Origin: Sulfidibacter corallicola
GTDB taxonomy: Bacteria > Acidobacteriota > Holophagae > Acanthopleuribacterales > Acanthopleuribacteraceae
Reading direction: 5' to 3'
Length of the DNA: 64,000 nucleotides
Assembly: GCF_017498545.1 (NCBI RefSeq)
Contig: NZ_CP071793.1
Location: 1,054,001-1,118,000, forward strand
The translations under genes were made by a program, and so were the position numbers. Of the stretch, positions 54,395-62,365 are shown one piece after another; the stretch's first letter is position 1, and every line of letters begins with the position of its first letter. The notes beneath the pieces are model-generated. The model was not told the DNA's origin. It ran no database searches and was given only the letters and a program-made list of their open reading frames with translations.

Positions 54395-55357
54395 ATGTCC
54401 GCAACCCAACCCATTCAAAAAGATGGCAAGGGCGATCGCCTCGGCCAATTGAAAGACCTGTTGGCCCAGAATCTGTCCAAGCTCATCGCAGGTTTCCGGA
54501 CGCTGTCTCGCGAAACGCAACCAACCGCTCTCGAAACCCACCACGGGAACGGGGCCCGACCTAACGAGGAATCCGAAACTACCGTTGGCGAAACGCCGTG
54601 CTCGGCGACCGAAGCAAGCCCGCGACCGGAAGTTCCGGTCGAGCTGGTCGGGCCGGGCCCCGAACCCGTGGCCGCCGCCCGATGCGCGTCCGAACCAGAG
54701 CCCGGACCGCAAAGGGACCATGCTGGACCGGCGCCCTTACCGGTCTCCGAAACCGAAGAGGACCGTCCTCGACCTCCCGCCGAATCCGATGAACTCGACG
54801 CGGTCACGCAAAGCCAATCCGATACCTCGAGCCGTCACGTCGTGGCCCTCGTCATGGAAGCCATCGACACCATGTTGGACATGAAATCGGAACGGGTGGC
54901 GGATATTTTCGAGAAGAGATGGGCTCTGGATCGCTTCAAGGAAGCCCAAATCGATCGGCTCCACCAGGAACTGACGGAACACAAACAGAACCTCCTCGCA
55001 AAAACCAGCCGGCCCTACATCAACGGCATCATTCGCATGCACGACACGTTGGGAAAAATCCGCAGCGATTGGGTGGCGCGGCCCGAGACGGAAGTGACGG
55101 TCGCTCAATGGACGACGCTTCTCGAAGAGTTACAGGACGACTTGGAAATCCTGCTTCAGCACCAGGGTGTCTGCCTGTTCCGTGAACCGGAACCAAAGTT
55201 CAATCCCCACCGGCAAACCTCGCGGCGGACGACACCGACCACCGACTCTGAATTGGTCGGCAAGATCAGTTCGGTTTATCCCGGCTACGAGCAGGACGGC
55301 ATGCTCATTCAAAAGGAACGGGTCGATGTCTGGGTGGCAGCGAAAACGGAGGCGTGA
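54395..55357 (+). CDS. GrpE-like nucleotide-exchange protein with long disordered N-terminus
   Basis: 320 residues from ATG 54395 (GAGGAG five bases upstream; a GTG six bases earlier overlaps it). Residues 1-145 are Pro/Glu/Ser-rich and probably disordered. From about 150 a long amphipathic helix (VMEAIDTMLDMKSERVADIF, RFKEAQIDRLHQELTEHKQN) leads to a helical bundle (INGIIRMHDTLGKIRSDW), as in the GrpE dimer. Residues 270-320 fit the GrpE beta wing: LVGKISSVYPGYEQDGMLIQ and ending RVDVWVAAK, parallel to GrpE's G-(T)V-x-x-V-x-x-x-G-Y ... R-(P/A)-x-x-V-x-V-x-K. Divergent from, and presumably serving, the Hsp70 paralogue at 50443-52104. Confidence 0.7.
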   Translation: MSATQPIQKDGKGDRLGQLKDLLAQNLSKLIAGFRTLSRETQPTALETHHGNGARPNEESETTVGETPCSATEASPRPEVPVELVGPGPEPVAAARCASEPEPGPQRDHAGPAPLPVSETEEDRPRPPAESDELDAVTQSQSDTSSRHVVALVMEAIDTMLDMKSERVADIFEKRWALDRFKEAQIDRLHQELTEHKQNLLAKTSRPYINGIIRMHDTLGKIRSDWVARPETEVTVAQWTTLLEELQDDLEILLQHQGVCLFREPEPKFNPHRQTSRRTTPTTDSELVGKISSVYPGYEQDGMLIQKERVDVWVAAKTEA

Positions 55358-55633
55358 TTTCGGCGACGCGCCGGAATTCTCGCGAACAAAGCCACCCGAT
55401 CGACTTGGTTGAACCCCACCGCGAGCCATCATTCGGGAAGAACGCCCGTCCATCGAGTCGGACCTCCTCGGTGGGGTGGCTCGATGGTGCGGGAGCCCCG
55501 TTCGGGTGCAACGAATGGGCTTCGGTTGCAAGGGGAGAATGCGACGGCTGACACGACTTTAAACAAACGCTAACGCAAAGGTGCTACCGATTCAGGAAAT
55601 GGAAGATGAACACGATATGCCGAGAAAAATGCT

Positions 55634-55662
55634 TTGACTTGGTAGAGTAGAAAAGATTTAAT
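55634..55662 (+). promoter_or_regulatory. Sigma-70 type promoter of the ECF sigma gene
   Basis: TTGACT (55634-55639), 17-base spacer, TTTAAT (55657-55662), in an A/T-rich stretch very unlike the surrounding DNA. The ECF gene starts 40 bases downstream. One mismatch in each hexamer. I see no ECF-type GGAAC/CGTC element, so autoregulation is not evident. No gene is seen in 55358-55633. Confidence 0.7.
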
Positions 55663-55702
55663 AATGAGAAAAAATCGATAAAACGTTTAATTCAATGTTT
55701 TC

Positions 55703-56314
55703 ATGTCACGATCTCCAGCTCTCCGGATCACCAAGGGAATGAACGAATCGAATCACGCCACTTTCATCGAGCAGCTCCGAACCTACTACAAGGTCGTGTT
55801 CAGAGTTTTTTATTCCCGCGGCTTCTCGGTGGACGAAAGTCGCGACCTCACCCAAGATGTGTTTCTTCAGGCCACGCGCAGTATTTCCCGCTTTCGTCAC
55901 GAGTCCACCCTCAATACGTGGCTCTACAGCATCGCCATGAACATTCTGAAGAACCGCCTGCGCTATGAACACGCCAAGAAACGAGAGGCCGACATGGTTT
56001 GGCTGGACGATCATCCGCTCGACCACCCGGCGCTCCAGATTCCCCAATCCCAGGAACTCCTACCGGACCGTCAACTCTTGAATGCCGAGAAGGTCCAGTT
56101 CATTCGCAAGACCCTTCCCGAACTGCCAGACCGAATGAGGGCGTGCTGCCACCTGCGGTTTTTCGAACAGCAGAGTTATCAGGAGATCGCCTCCCATCTC
56201 CAAATCACGCCTGAAACGGTGCGCTCGCAAGTTTCGCAGGGAATTGCGAAAATCAGAGCCAAGTGGCGCCTCGCCGATCGATATTCTTTGGGAGAGGAAC
56301 TCGATGAAGCCTGA
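55703..56314 (+). CDS. ECF-family RNA polymerase sigma factor
   Basis: 203 residues from ATG 55703; it lacks a clear ribosome-binding site, and ATG 55739 is a shorter option. Region 2 lies at about 20-85: YYKVVFRVFYSRGFSVDESR, DLTQDVFLQATRSISRFRHE, TWLYSIAMNILKNRLR. Region 4 is at about 130-185: LPELPDRMRACCHLRFFEQQ, SYQEIASHLQITPETVRSQV. No extra C-terminal domain. Followed by an overlapping anti-sigma gene and then a CHAT protease, so the regulon likely includes this operon. Confidence 0.92.
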   Translation: MSRSPALRITKGMNESNHATFIEQLRTYYKVVFRVFYSRGFSVDESRDLTQDVFLQATRSISRFRHESTLNTWLYSIAMNILKNRLRYEHAKKREADMVWLDDHPLDHPALQIPQSQELLPDRQLLNAEKVQFIRKTLPELPDRMRACCHLRFFEQQSYQEIASHLQITPETVRSQVSQGIAKIRAKWRLADRYSLGEELDEA

Positions 56315-57134
56315 ACCCGATCGTAACCCCGCTTCCGGAAATACCGGGCCCGAAGCGGACCCTTTGGGTTGGCGTGAACCCGTGGCGCCCGATCTGTTGG
56401 TAGACTATCGGGCCGGTCGGCTCGAACCTGAGCGAGCCCGAGAGGTCGCTCGCCGGTTGGAGGAAGATCCGGAGTCCGCGCGCATGCTCGCTGATTTGGA
56501 GGGATTCCTCGATCCCGAGGCAGTGGCATTGCCGGAGGTGGATCCCGCGGTTCTGGAGGCCGGTTGGCAGGAGACTCGGGCCATCCTGGAAACCGAGTTG
56601 CGCGAAGCGGACCTGGCGCCGTCCATGGAACGCATGCCGACACCAATCGCCGCTCCGGTGGAGGACAAGCCGCGAGGGTCGCGTACGTTGCCTTTTTGGC
56701 CGTCCTTGGGCGTCGCCGCGATCCTACTGATCGCGCTCGGTACCTTGATCCTGATGAACCTGGGCCTTCGCGAGGAGCTCCAGCGCAGAGATCGGCCGCG
56801 TCGTATGGGCGACCCGGTTCATCTCTACGAAAACGATTCGGTCGTTCGGGGCGAAGAAAACCAGGTGGAAACCTATCGCGTCCCGAAGCACACCCGCCTT
56901 TTCCCTTTGGAACTGTTGCCTAACCAAGTGGCGGACCAGGCCAGGTACCGTCTTGCATTCCATAAAGAAGGGCGCCTGGTCTTGGCGGAGGAATTTTCGC
57001 TGAACAAGGATGACCTCGTACGGTACTTGGTGGCGCGGGACTTTTTCGGGGCGGGCACGCTGGAAATTAGGCTGAGTCGCATGCATGACGGCGAATGGCG
57101 GCCCATTATGACCCATCGACTGGTGTTCGAATAA
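56304..57134 (+). CDS. Membrane anti-sigma factor without zinc motif
   Basis: 276 residues from ATG 56304, overlapping the sigma gene by 11 bases, which implies coupled synthesis. Residues 28-70 form the cytosolic anti-sigma helix pair (DLLVDYRAGRLEPERAREVA, RRLEEDPESARMLADLE) without the HxxxCxxC zinc site. One membrane helix is at about 132-153 (GVAAILLIALGTLILMNLGL). The periplasmic part (about 160-276) is beta-rich (HLYENDSVVRGEENQVETYR, GTLEIRLSRMHDGEW). The signal that frees the sigma factor is unknown. Its TAA directly abuts the ATG of the next gene. Confidence 0.8.
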   Translation: MKPEPDRNPASGNTGPEADPLGWREPVAPDLLVDYRAGRLEPERAREVARRLEEDPESARMLADLEGFLDPEAVALPEVDPAVLEAGWQETRAILETELREADLAPSMERMPTPIAAPVEDKPRGSRTLPFWPSLGVAAILLIALGTLILMNLGLREELQRRDRPRRMGDPVHLYENDSVVRGEENQVETYRVPKHTRLFPLELLPNQVADQARYRLAFHKEGRLVLAEEFSLNKDDLVRYLVARDFFGAGTLEIRLSRMHDGEWRPIMTHRLVFE

Positions 57135-60100
57135 ATGAGACCTCGCCCCGAGGATGATCGGCCCGGGGTTTGGCCGTCTTCCTTCGGGTTGCGTCGAATT
57201 TGGGTTGGGGTGTTCCCCCTGCTTCTTTGGCTCGGGTCCTTCTCGAGTGCTGAGTCGTCTCGCACGATCGTGTTCGATCACTTCGAAGCTCTGCCCGAAG
57301 CGGCGATTCCGGTGACGCTGGTGCGGGGGGAGTTCCTGGTGGCCGAGGCAATTCCGCAGGGGATGGACATCGAGCTCCGACTGCACCGGTCCGGAGGGGA
57401 GCCACTGGTCGTCACCGACACCCAAACGGGTGGCGACGGTACGGAGGTTTTGGTGTTCTTTTGCGATCGAGACTTTCGCGGGAAAGTCGTTTTTCGGGCG
57501 CATCCCGACACCTATGGCCAGGATGCGACCTGTCGCGTGACCTTGGCTCGGACTTCCGATATCCCTGAAGAAACGTCACGGACGCTGGCGGAAGCGTCTC
57601 GCTTGGGATCCGCGGGGGGGCACACGGGACAGGAGGGGCCGGAAGGCCAACCCGGGCCGACCATCGCCCAGTATCGGGAGCTTCTGGCAAGGCTGGAAAC
57701 CCTGGATCATCCATTGGCCGCTCGCCTTGCGATGCCCTTGTGGCGGGAACTCGGCCGGCGGGCGTCGCAATCGCCGGAAACCCGCGCGCTGGCCCGTTCC
57801 AGCCTGGCAAAGTCCCTGGCCTTGGCGCGTACCTGCGCAAACGACGCACTCGTCCTGGAACTGTTGTCGGAATGTGGCGAAGCCGCGCGAGCGGTCGCAC
57901 CGCTCGAGGCGCGTGCATGGTTCCAGGAGGCCTTGGACCTCGCCAAGGTACATGGCTGGATGCGCCGAACGGCCATCGCCCACAACGATCTGGGCACCCT
58001 TCTCCACAGCCTGGGTGACATCCACGAAGCCTTGTACCATTTTCATCATGCTCTCGAATATCACGAACGGCGGGGTCCGAGTCGCGAGAAAGCGATCATT
58101 CTCTACAACTTGGGTAGAGCCTACACTTGGCTCGGCCTTTCCCGAGATGCCGTTCCCTATCTCGTTCAGGCCCGTGACATCCATGCGGCTCAGGGCAATG
58201 GCCGCAGTATGGCCAACACCCATACCATTCTCGGTACCGCCTACAGCCAAGCCCGCGACTATGATTCGGCCGAACAGTCCCTGCTGGCCGCCATCGCTCT
58301 GCGAAAGAAACAAGGCAACGTCCTGCAATTGGGCGTGCTCTGGGATCATCTGGGATCCGCCTACCTGTTGAAGGGAGATTCGGAAGCCGCCGCGCCCCAC
58401 TTTCGGAAGGCATGGCAAACGTTTTCACGTTTGGGACGAGAAGATTTTGCGGCGATCACGGCTCTCAATCTGGCCAACGTCCACCTCGAACGAGACAGGC
58501 CCGATCAGGCCCTGGTTTTCGTCCGTCGAGGCCTGGACACCCTCGCGCGTCGGAGTGCTTCCGTCCCGCTCGCCCAAGCCCATTACCTGCATGCCGACGC
58601 CCAATTCCGCCTTGGTCGGCACGAGGAGGCCCGCGAGAGCATCGCCACCGCGATCGACCTGGTGGAGCGATTGGGCCGCAAGGGGTACAGCTTGAATACC
58701 GAGCTGCCGCTCTTTGCCTCGAGACATCAGTATTTCGAATTGGCGGCCGCCATTTTCCTGGCATCTCATCACGAACATCCCGATAGGGGCTATCGCGAGA
58801 GGGCCTATTCCTTTGTGGAGCGCGGCCTGGCTCGGACCACGGTGAGGCGGATCGCACAGCCGCCCGAGTTTCATCCGGCCACGCCCGAAAAACGAGCGCT
58901 CGCGGCCGAACTGTTGGAGGCCGAGGATCGCTATGGTTCCTCTCGGGCTGCCGGATCGGATGAATGGTTCGGGTCGGCCGAAGAAGCCGAACGTTTGCGC
59001 TTGCTTCATCGGTATCGAATCCTGACCGAACGCGATGCCAAAAACCAACGGACGCAGGCGGCCGAAACCTCCCGGTTTGGACCCGAACAGGCCAGGCGCC
59101 TGCTGCGGCGCGACGATCTCTTGGTGACGTACCACTTGAACGCTCGATCTCCCGCGGTTTGGGTGGTGGGCCGCGATGTGTTCGAGGTTCACCCTCTGCC
59201 GCTGTCTGTCGCCGAACTCGAGGTGGAAGTGGCCCGGTTCATGGACCTTCTGAGGGATGGCAAGAACCTGTCCGGGGCTGCGCGGCTTTCACGTCAAGCC
59301 CAGCGATTGGGTTCGGCGCTTTTGAAACCGATCGCAGAACACCTGCGGAGCCCCCGCCGGCTTTATGTCGTGCGTCACCGTTTCCTCCACTACGTGCCCT
59401 TCGAAGCCTTGGAGCATCCCGTGCTCGGCAGGGGACCTCTCATCGAAAAGCACGTCGTGGCCTACGTGCCCTCGGCATCGACGCTGGCCGCACTTCGCGA
59501 GCGTCATTCGGCGGTTCGACCCGCAATGCGTCGGGGCGCCCTGATCCTGGCCGATCCGGTCTACGGCGATTCGGACCCCCGTTGCCGGGTCAAAGCCAGT
59601 CCCGGAAGAACTTCCGCGTCTAAGCGGGCGGATCCATCTTCCGAAACGAAGTTACCCCGTTTGCCCCAGTCGCGCCGGGAGGGCCAGGCGATCCGGGACC
59701 ACCTGGGCGAGGAGGCCGTCGTACTTACCGGGTTTGCGGCCAATCGCGAGGCCTTGATGCGTCGTGAGGGTGATTATCACCTTCTCCATCTCGCGGCACA
59801 TGGTCGGATCGATGCAACGCAACCCGAGTTCTCGAGCCTGATCCTGAGCCGGCGGGACGAGCGGGGCCGCAGGACGCCGGGTACCTTGCCGGCCTTTCAG
59901 ATCGAACACCTGCGCATGCGTGCGGATTTGGTGGTGCTGAGTGGTTGCCAAACGGCCCTGGGCGCGCCTTTCGCCGGTGAGGGGCTGTTGGGTTTGACGC
60001 GAGCCTTTTTCACCTCGGGTTCCCGCTCCGTGGTGGTTTCCCAGATCCAAGTCGACGATTTTGCCACCGCCGAATTGATGATCACGTTTTACGGACATCT

Positions 60101-60251
60101 CTTTGGCGATGGACCCGCCCATATGGACGCCGCTTTGGCCCTGGCCCAGGCCAAACGGGATTTCCGTGCGAAACCGCGGTTTGCCTCTCCCTATTTTTGG
60201 TCCGGCTTCGTGCTTTTCGGTGACGGTCTGCTCAGGGAAGACCCGGAATAA
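57135..60251 (+). CDS. Exported TPR-CHAT caspase-like protease
   Basis: 1038 residues, starting directly after the anti-sigma stop. A signal-like segment at about 22-38 (WVGVFPLLLWLGSFSSA) predicts export. A beta domain (45-135) is followed by TPR repeats at about 230-530 (AIAHNDLGTLLHSLGDIHEA, AIILYNLGRAYTWLGLSRDA, ANTHTILGTAYSQARDYDSA and more). The CHAT domain covers about 650-1035 with the His-Cys dyad H889 (HLAAHGRID) and C938 (VVLSGCQTALG), plus GEGLLGLTRAFFTSGSRSVV and the terminal SPYFWSGFVLFGDG. CHAT proteins are clan CD peptidases related to separase and caspases. The ECF-anti-sigma-CHAT operon suggests stress-induced proteolysis; TPRs probably sense the trigger. Confidence 0.92.
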   Translation: MRPRPEDDRPGVWPSSFGLRRIWVGVFPLLLWLGSFSSAESSRTIVFDHFEALPEAAIPVTLVRGEFLVAEAIPQGMDIELRLHRSGGEPLVVTDTQTGGDGTEVLVFFCDRDFRGKVVFRAHPDTYGQDATCRVTLARTSDIPEETSRTLAEASRLGSAGGHTGQEGPEGQPGPTIAQYRELLARLETLDHPLAARLAMPLWRELGRRASQSPETRALARSSLAKSLALARTCANDALVLELLSECGEAARAVAPLEARAWFQEALDLAKVHGWMRRTAIAHNDLGTLLHSLGDIHEALYHFHHALEYHERRGPSREKAIILYNLGRAYTWLGLSRDAVPYLVQARDIHAAQGNGRSMANTHTILGTAYSQARDYDSAEQSLLAAIALRKKQGNVLQLGVLWDHLGSAYLLKGDSEAAAPHFRKAWQTFSRLGREDFAAITALNLANVHLERDRPDQALVFVRRGLDTLARRSASVPLAQAHYLHADAQFRLGRHEEARESIATAIDLVERLGRKGYSLNTELPLFASRHQYFELAAAIFLASHHEHPDRGYRERAYSFVERGLARTTVRRIAQPPEFHPATPEKRALAAELLEAEDRYGSSRAAGSDEWFGSAEEAERLRLLHRYRILTERDAKNQRTQAAETSRFGPEQARRLLRRDDLLVTYHLNARSPAVWVVGRDVFEVHPLPLSVAELEVEVARFMDLLRDGKNLSGAARLSRQAQRLGSALLKPIAEHLRSPRRLYVVRHRFLHYVPFEALEHPVLGRGPLIEKHVVAYVPSASTLAALRERHSAVRPAMRRGALILADPVYGDSDPRCRVKASPGRTSASKRADPSSETKLPRLPQSRREGQAIRDHLGEEAVVLTGFAANREALMRREGDYHLLHLAAHGRIDATQPEFSSLILSRRDERGRRTPGTLPAFQIEHLRMRADLVVLSGCQTALGAPFAGEGLLGLTRAFFTSGSRSVVVSQIQVDDFATAELMITFYGHLFGDGPAHMDAALALAQAKRDFRAKPRFASPYFWSGFVLFGDGLLREDPE

Positions 60252-60385
60252 GTATTCGCTCTGAACAAACACGGCAGGTTGGCGACTTACCATGTGAGCG
60301 GTCCCAAATCGCAAATCCGATCTACGGTGTGGGCCACCCAAGGCTCCGGCCCTCGTGGATCCAAGCATTGAAAAAGGAGATCTCC

Positions 60386-60619
60386 ATGTCCCAACCTCCA
60401 GCGCATCCTTTCCAAGATCCACCCGTTCCGCAGGCCGGCTATCGAGAGGAAACGAGTCCGGGTCAGACGGCTCGGCCCCACGAACCGGAGCCCCGACCCA
60501 AAATTACCGGACTCGATGTGAACGGTGCGGCATCTCGGCCGCCAACCGGACATCACGATCCCCATGAACCGGATCCCGATCCCAAGCCGACCGGTCTCGA
60601 CTTACACGCCGAGGATTGA
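60386..60619 (+). CDS. Small Pro-rich protein with a duplicated HEPxPxPKxTGLD motif
   Basis: 77 residues; ATG 60386 has a strong AAAAAGGAGA site upstream. No hydrophobic segment. It contains two similar units: HEPEPRPKITGLDVNG (about 32-47) and HEPDPDPKPTGLDLHA (about 60-75), the second at the extreme C-terminus. No family recognised. Position between a CHAT protease gene and a divergent C25-like protease gene makes it a candidate substrate or regulator; the repeated GLD could be a processing site. That is speculation from context. Confidence 0.6.
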   Translation: MSQPPAHPFQDPPVPQAGYREETSPGQTARPHEPEPRPKITGLDVNGAASRPPTGHHDPHEPDPDPKPTGLDLHAED

Positions 60620-60704
60620 GGCCCGTTACGGAACCGGACGGAGCCCGGGTGGGTGCTCCGTCCATCGCCATCTGGGTGCATCGAAGGCGCTACGAGCGAG
60701 ACCC

Positions 60705-62183
60705 CTATCCGTTGTGGCTTGTTGGACGCGCCCGCTCCGGTCGGCACAGGCGAACGGCCGGATCTCCCAGCACAATGGTATTGCGGGCATCGTCTTGGGC
60801 TTTCCAGTAGGCGCAAATACGCTGGGCCAGCTCGGGTCGATCGTCGGGCTCGAGCAAGTGGCGATTCAGGCGTGCGGCCAAGACCGCCTGTCGTGCATGT
60901 ACCGTGGACAGGGCCGAGGACACCGTTTTCCCGTTCAATAAATCCCATACCACGCTGAAGTAATCGGTTGCGTTGCGTGCGATGTTGGGCGCGTAGTAGG
61001 AACTCTCCCATGTTCGTTCGACATGTGCCACCACCGCCAGGGCTCCGGATCGACCGTTGCCGAGAAGCGCCGTGGGCAATCGGGCCATGAAGGGCTTCGG
61101 CGCGAGAGCCCTGGCGCCCGTAGATTCGGGATCGTCGAAAGCGAAATGATCCCAGGCCGGACAGCCGGCCCCGTAGCAGGTGACCAGGAATGCGATCAAT
61201 CCCGCGAAGTCCGCTCCGGGCAACAGATCTTCGGCGCCGAAGAATTGGTGCGGAACCAAGCCCCTCGACCAAGCTTCGCGACCGGGCCAGTCGGCACACA
61301 CGAGGCTCCCCTGACGCGCCCGTTGCGACGCATGTCCCGGACGGTAGACCACACCATGGGTCACGGTGAACAATAAATCCGGGGTATCGGGTCCACCGAG
61401 GAGATCCACCAACCGCTTTTTGAGGGCCGCCTCGGCGAGTGTCGCCCGGATGTGCCAACGGCGACGGCGAGCTTCTCGATGGTGGCGCAACCAGTCGTGT
61501 AGCGGTTCCAGCAAGTGCCGCAGGCTCAACCAGGTGGCCCGATCGCCTGGATGGCCGGGGCCGAACAGGGCCGTCGTCAACCCGTGCGGTGATCGGACAC
61601 CGTCCCAGGTGCACACCGTGTCGGCATAGTGCGCATACGCGTCCACCGAATCGAAGGCCAGGCGGCCCACGGCGAATTGACTCTGTAGGTCGAAATGAAA
61701 CGGGAACGGAATCGACTCCGGTCCGCCGATCAACAGCAGGTAAAAGGGCACTCCGGCGCTCGGGTCCACCGCTTGGTGGCCCACACCGTGGTATTCCAGG
61801 AAATCGGATGCGGTTCGATAGGTGCGACGGAATCCCCGCTCGCCCCGAAACACGATCGGAGGACGTCCCATTTCGGCGGCTCTCTTCGCCCAAAGGGGTT
61901 CCAACGCCTCGAGGATCTCGTCCGTCCTGGGGTCGTCCTCGGCGAACAGGAGACCCCAGCCCGCATCTTCCAGAGATTCCGGGTCCAACCCGCTCATCAG
62001 GCCCCGCTCGCAGACTGCCGATTCCCGCGGCAACCGTGTCCGTGTCATCAGATTTCGTATGACGGGCTGCGTCGTGGTCGACTTCAGTTTGGCGAAAAGG
62101 GACGCCGTATCGACCATCGAATGATAGGCGCCCGTTTCGGCTTCCAACGCCAGGCACGGAACCGTCCATTCTCTTTTCCTCAT
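60705..62183 (-). CDS. C25/gingipain-like clan CD cysteine protease
   Basis: 492 residues from ATG 62183, with GGAGG six bases upstream. The caspase-hemoglobinase pattern is visible: a beta strand ending in the catalytic His, LLFTVTHGVVY (H276), and a later strand ending in the Cys, AFLVTCYGAGCP (C336). A core strand FYLLLIGGPESIPF lies at about 165. This order and the TCYGAG(C)P box fit C25-like bacterial proteases. No signal peptide, so a cytosolic enzyme is expected, unlike the exported CHAT protein. Divergent from a second CHAT gene at 62366. The C-terminus (about 430-490) is helical, ending GDPAVRLCRPE, a typical C25 finish. Confidence 0.78.
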   Translation of the reverse strand: MRKREWTVPCLALEAETGAYHSMVDTASLFAKLKSTTTQPVIRNLMTRTRLPRESAVCERGLMSGLDPESLEDAGWGLLFAEDDPRTDEILEALEPLWAKRAAEMGRPPIVFRGERGFRRTYRTASDFLEYHGVGHQAVDPSAGVPFYLLLIGGPESIPFPFHFDLQSQFAVGRLAFDSVDAYAHYADTVCTWDGVRSPHGLTTALFGPGHPGDRATWLSLRHLLEPLHDWLRHHREARRRRWHIRATLAEAALKKRLVDLLGGPDTPDLLFTVTHGVVYRPGHASQRARQGSLVCADWPGREAWSRGLVPHQFFGAEDLLPGADFAGLIAFLVTCYGAGCPAWDHFAFDDPESTGARALAPKPFMARLPTALLGNGRSGALAVVAHVERTWESSYYAPNIARNATDYFSVVWDLLNGKTVSSALSTVHARQAVLAARLNRHLLEPDDRPELAQRICAYWKAQDDARNTIVLGDPAVRLCRPERARPTSHNG

Positions 62184-62365
62184 GAAACACCTCCATCGGC
62201 CCAAGTTTGGACACCGATTCACGGCAACCGTGCAGGCCCGCCCGATTCGTCTCCACGGATGTGATGATTTCGTTACCAACCGTCACGACCCCCTTGGTCG
62301 AAATTCGATGGGTCGGTGCCGGGTCCTTTCGGGTGATCGGCCGGCACACAGGACGGTGCAGGGAC

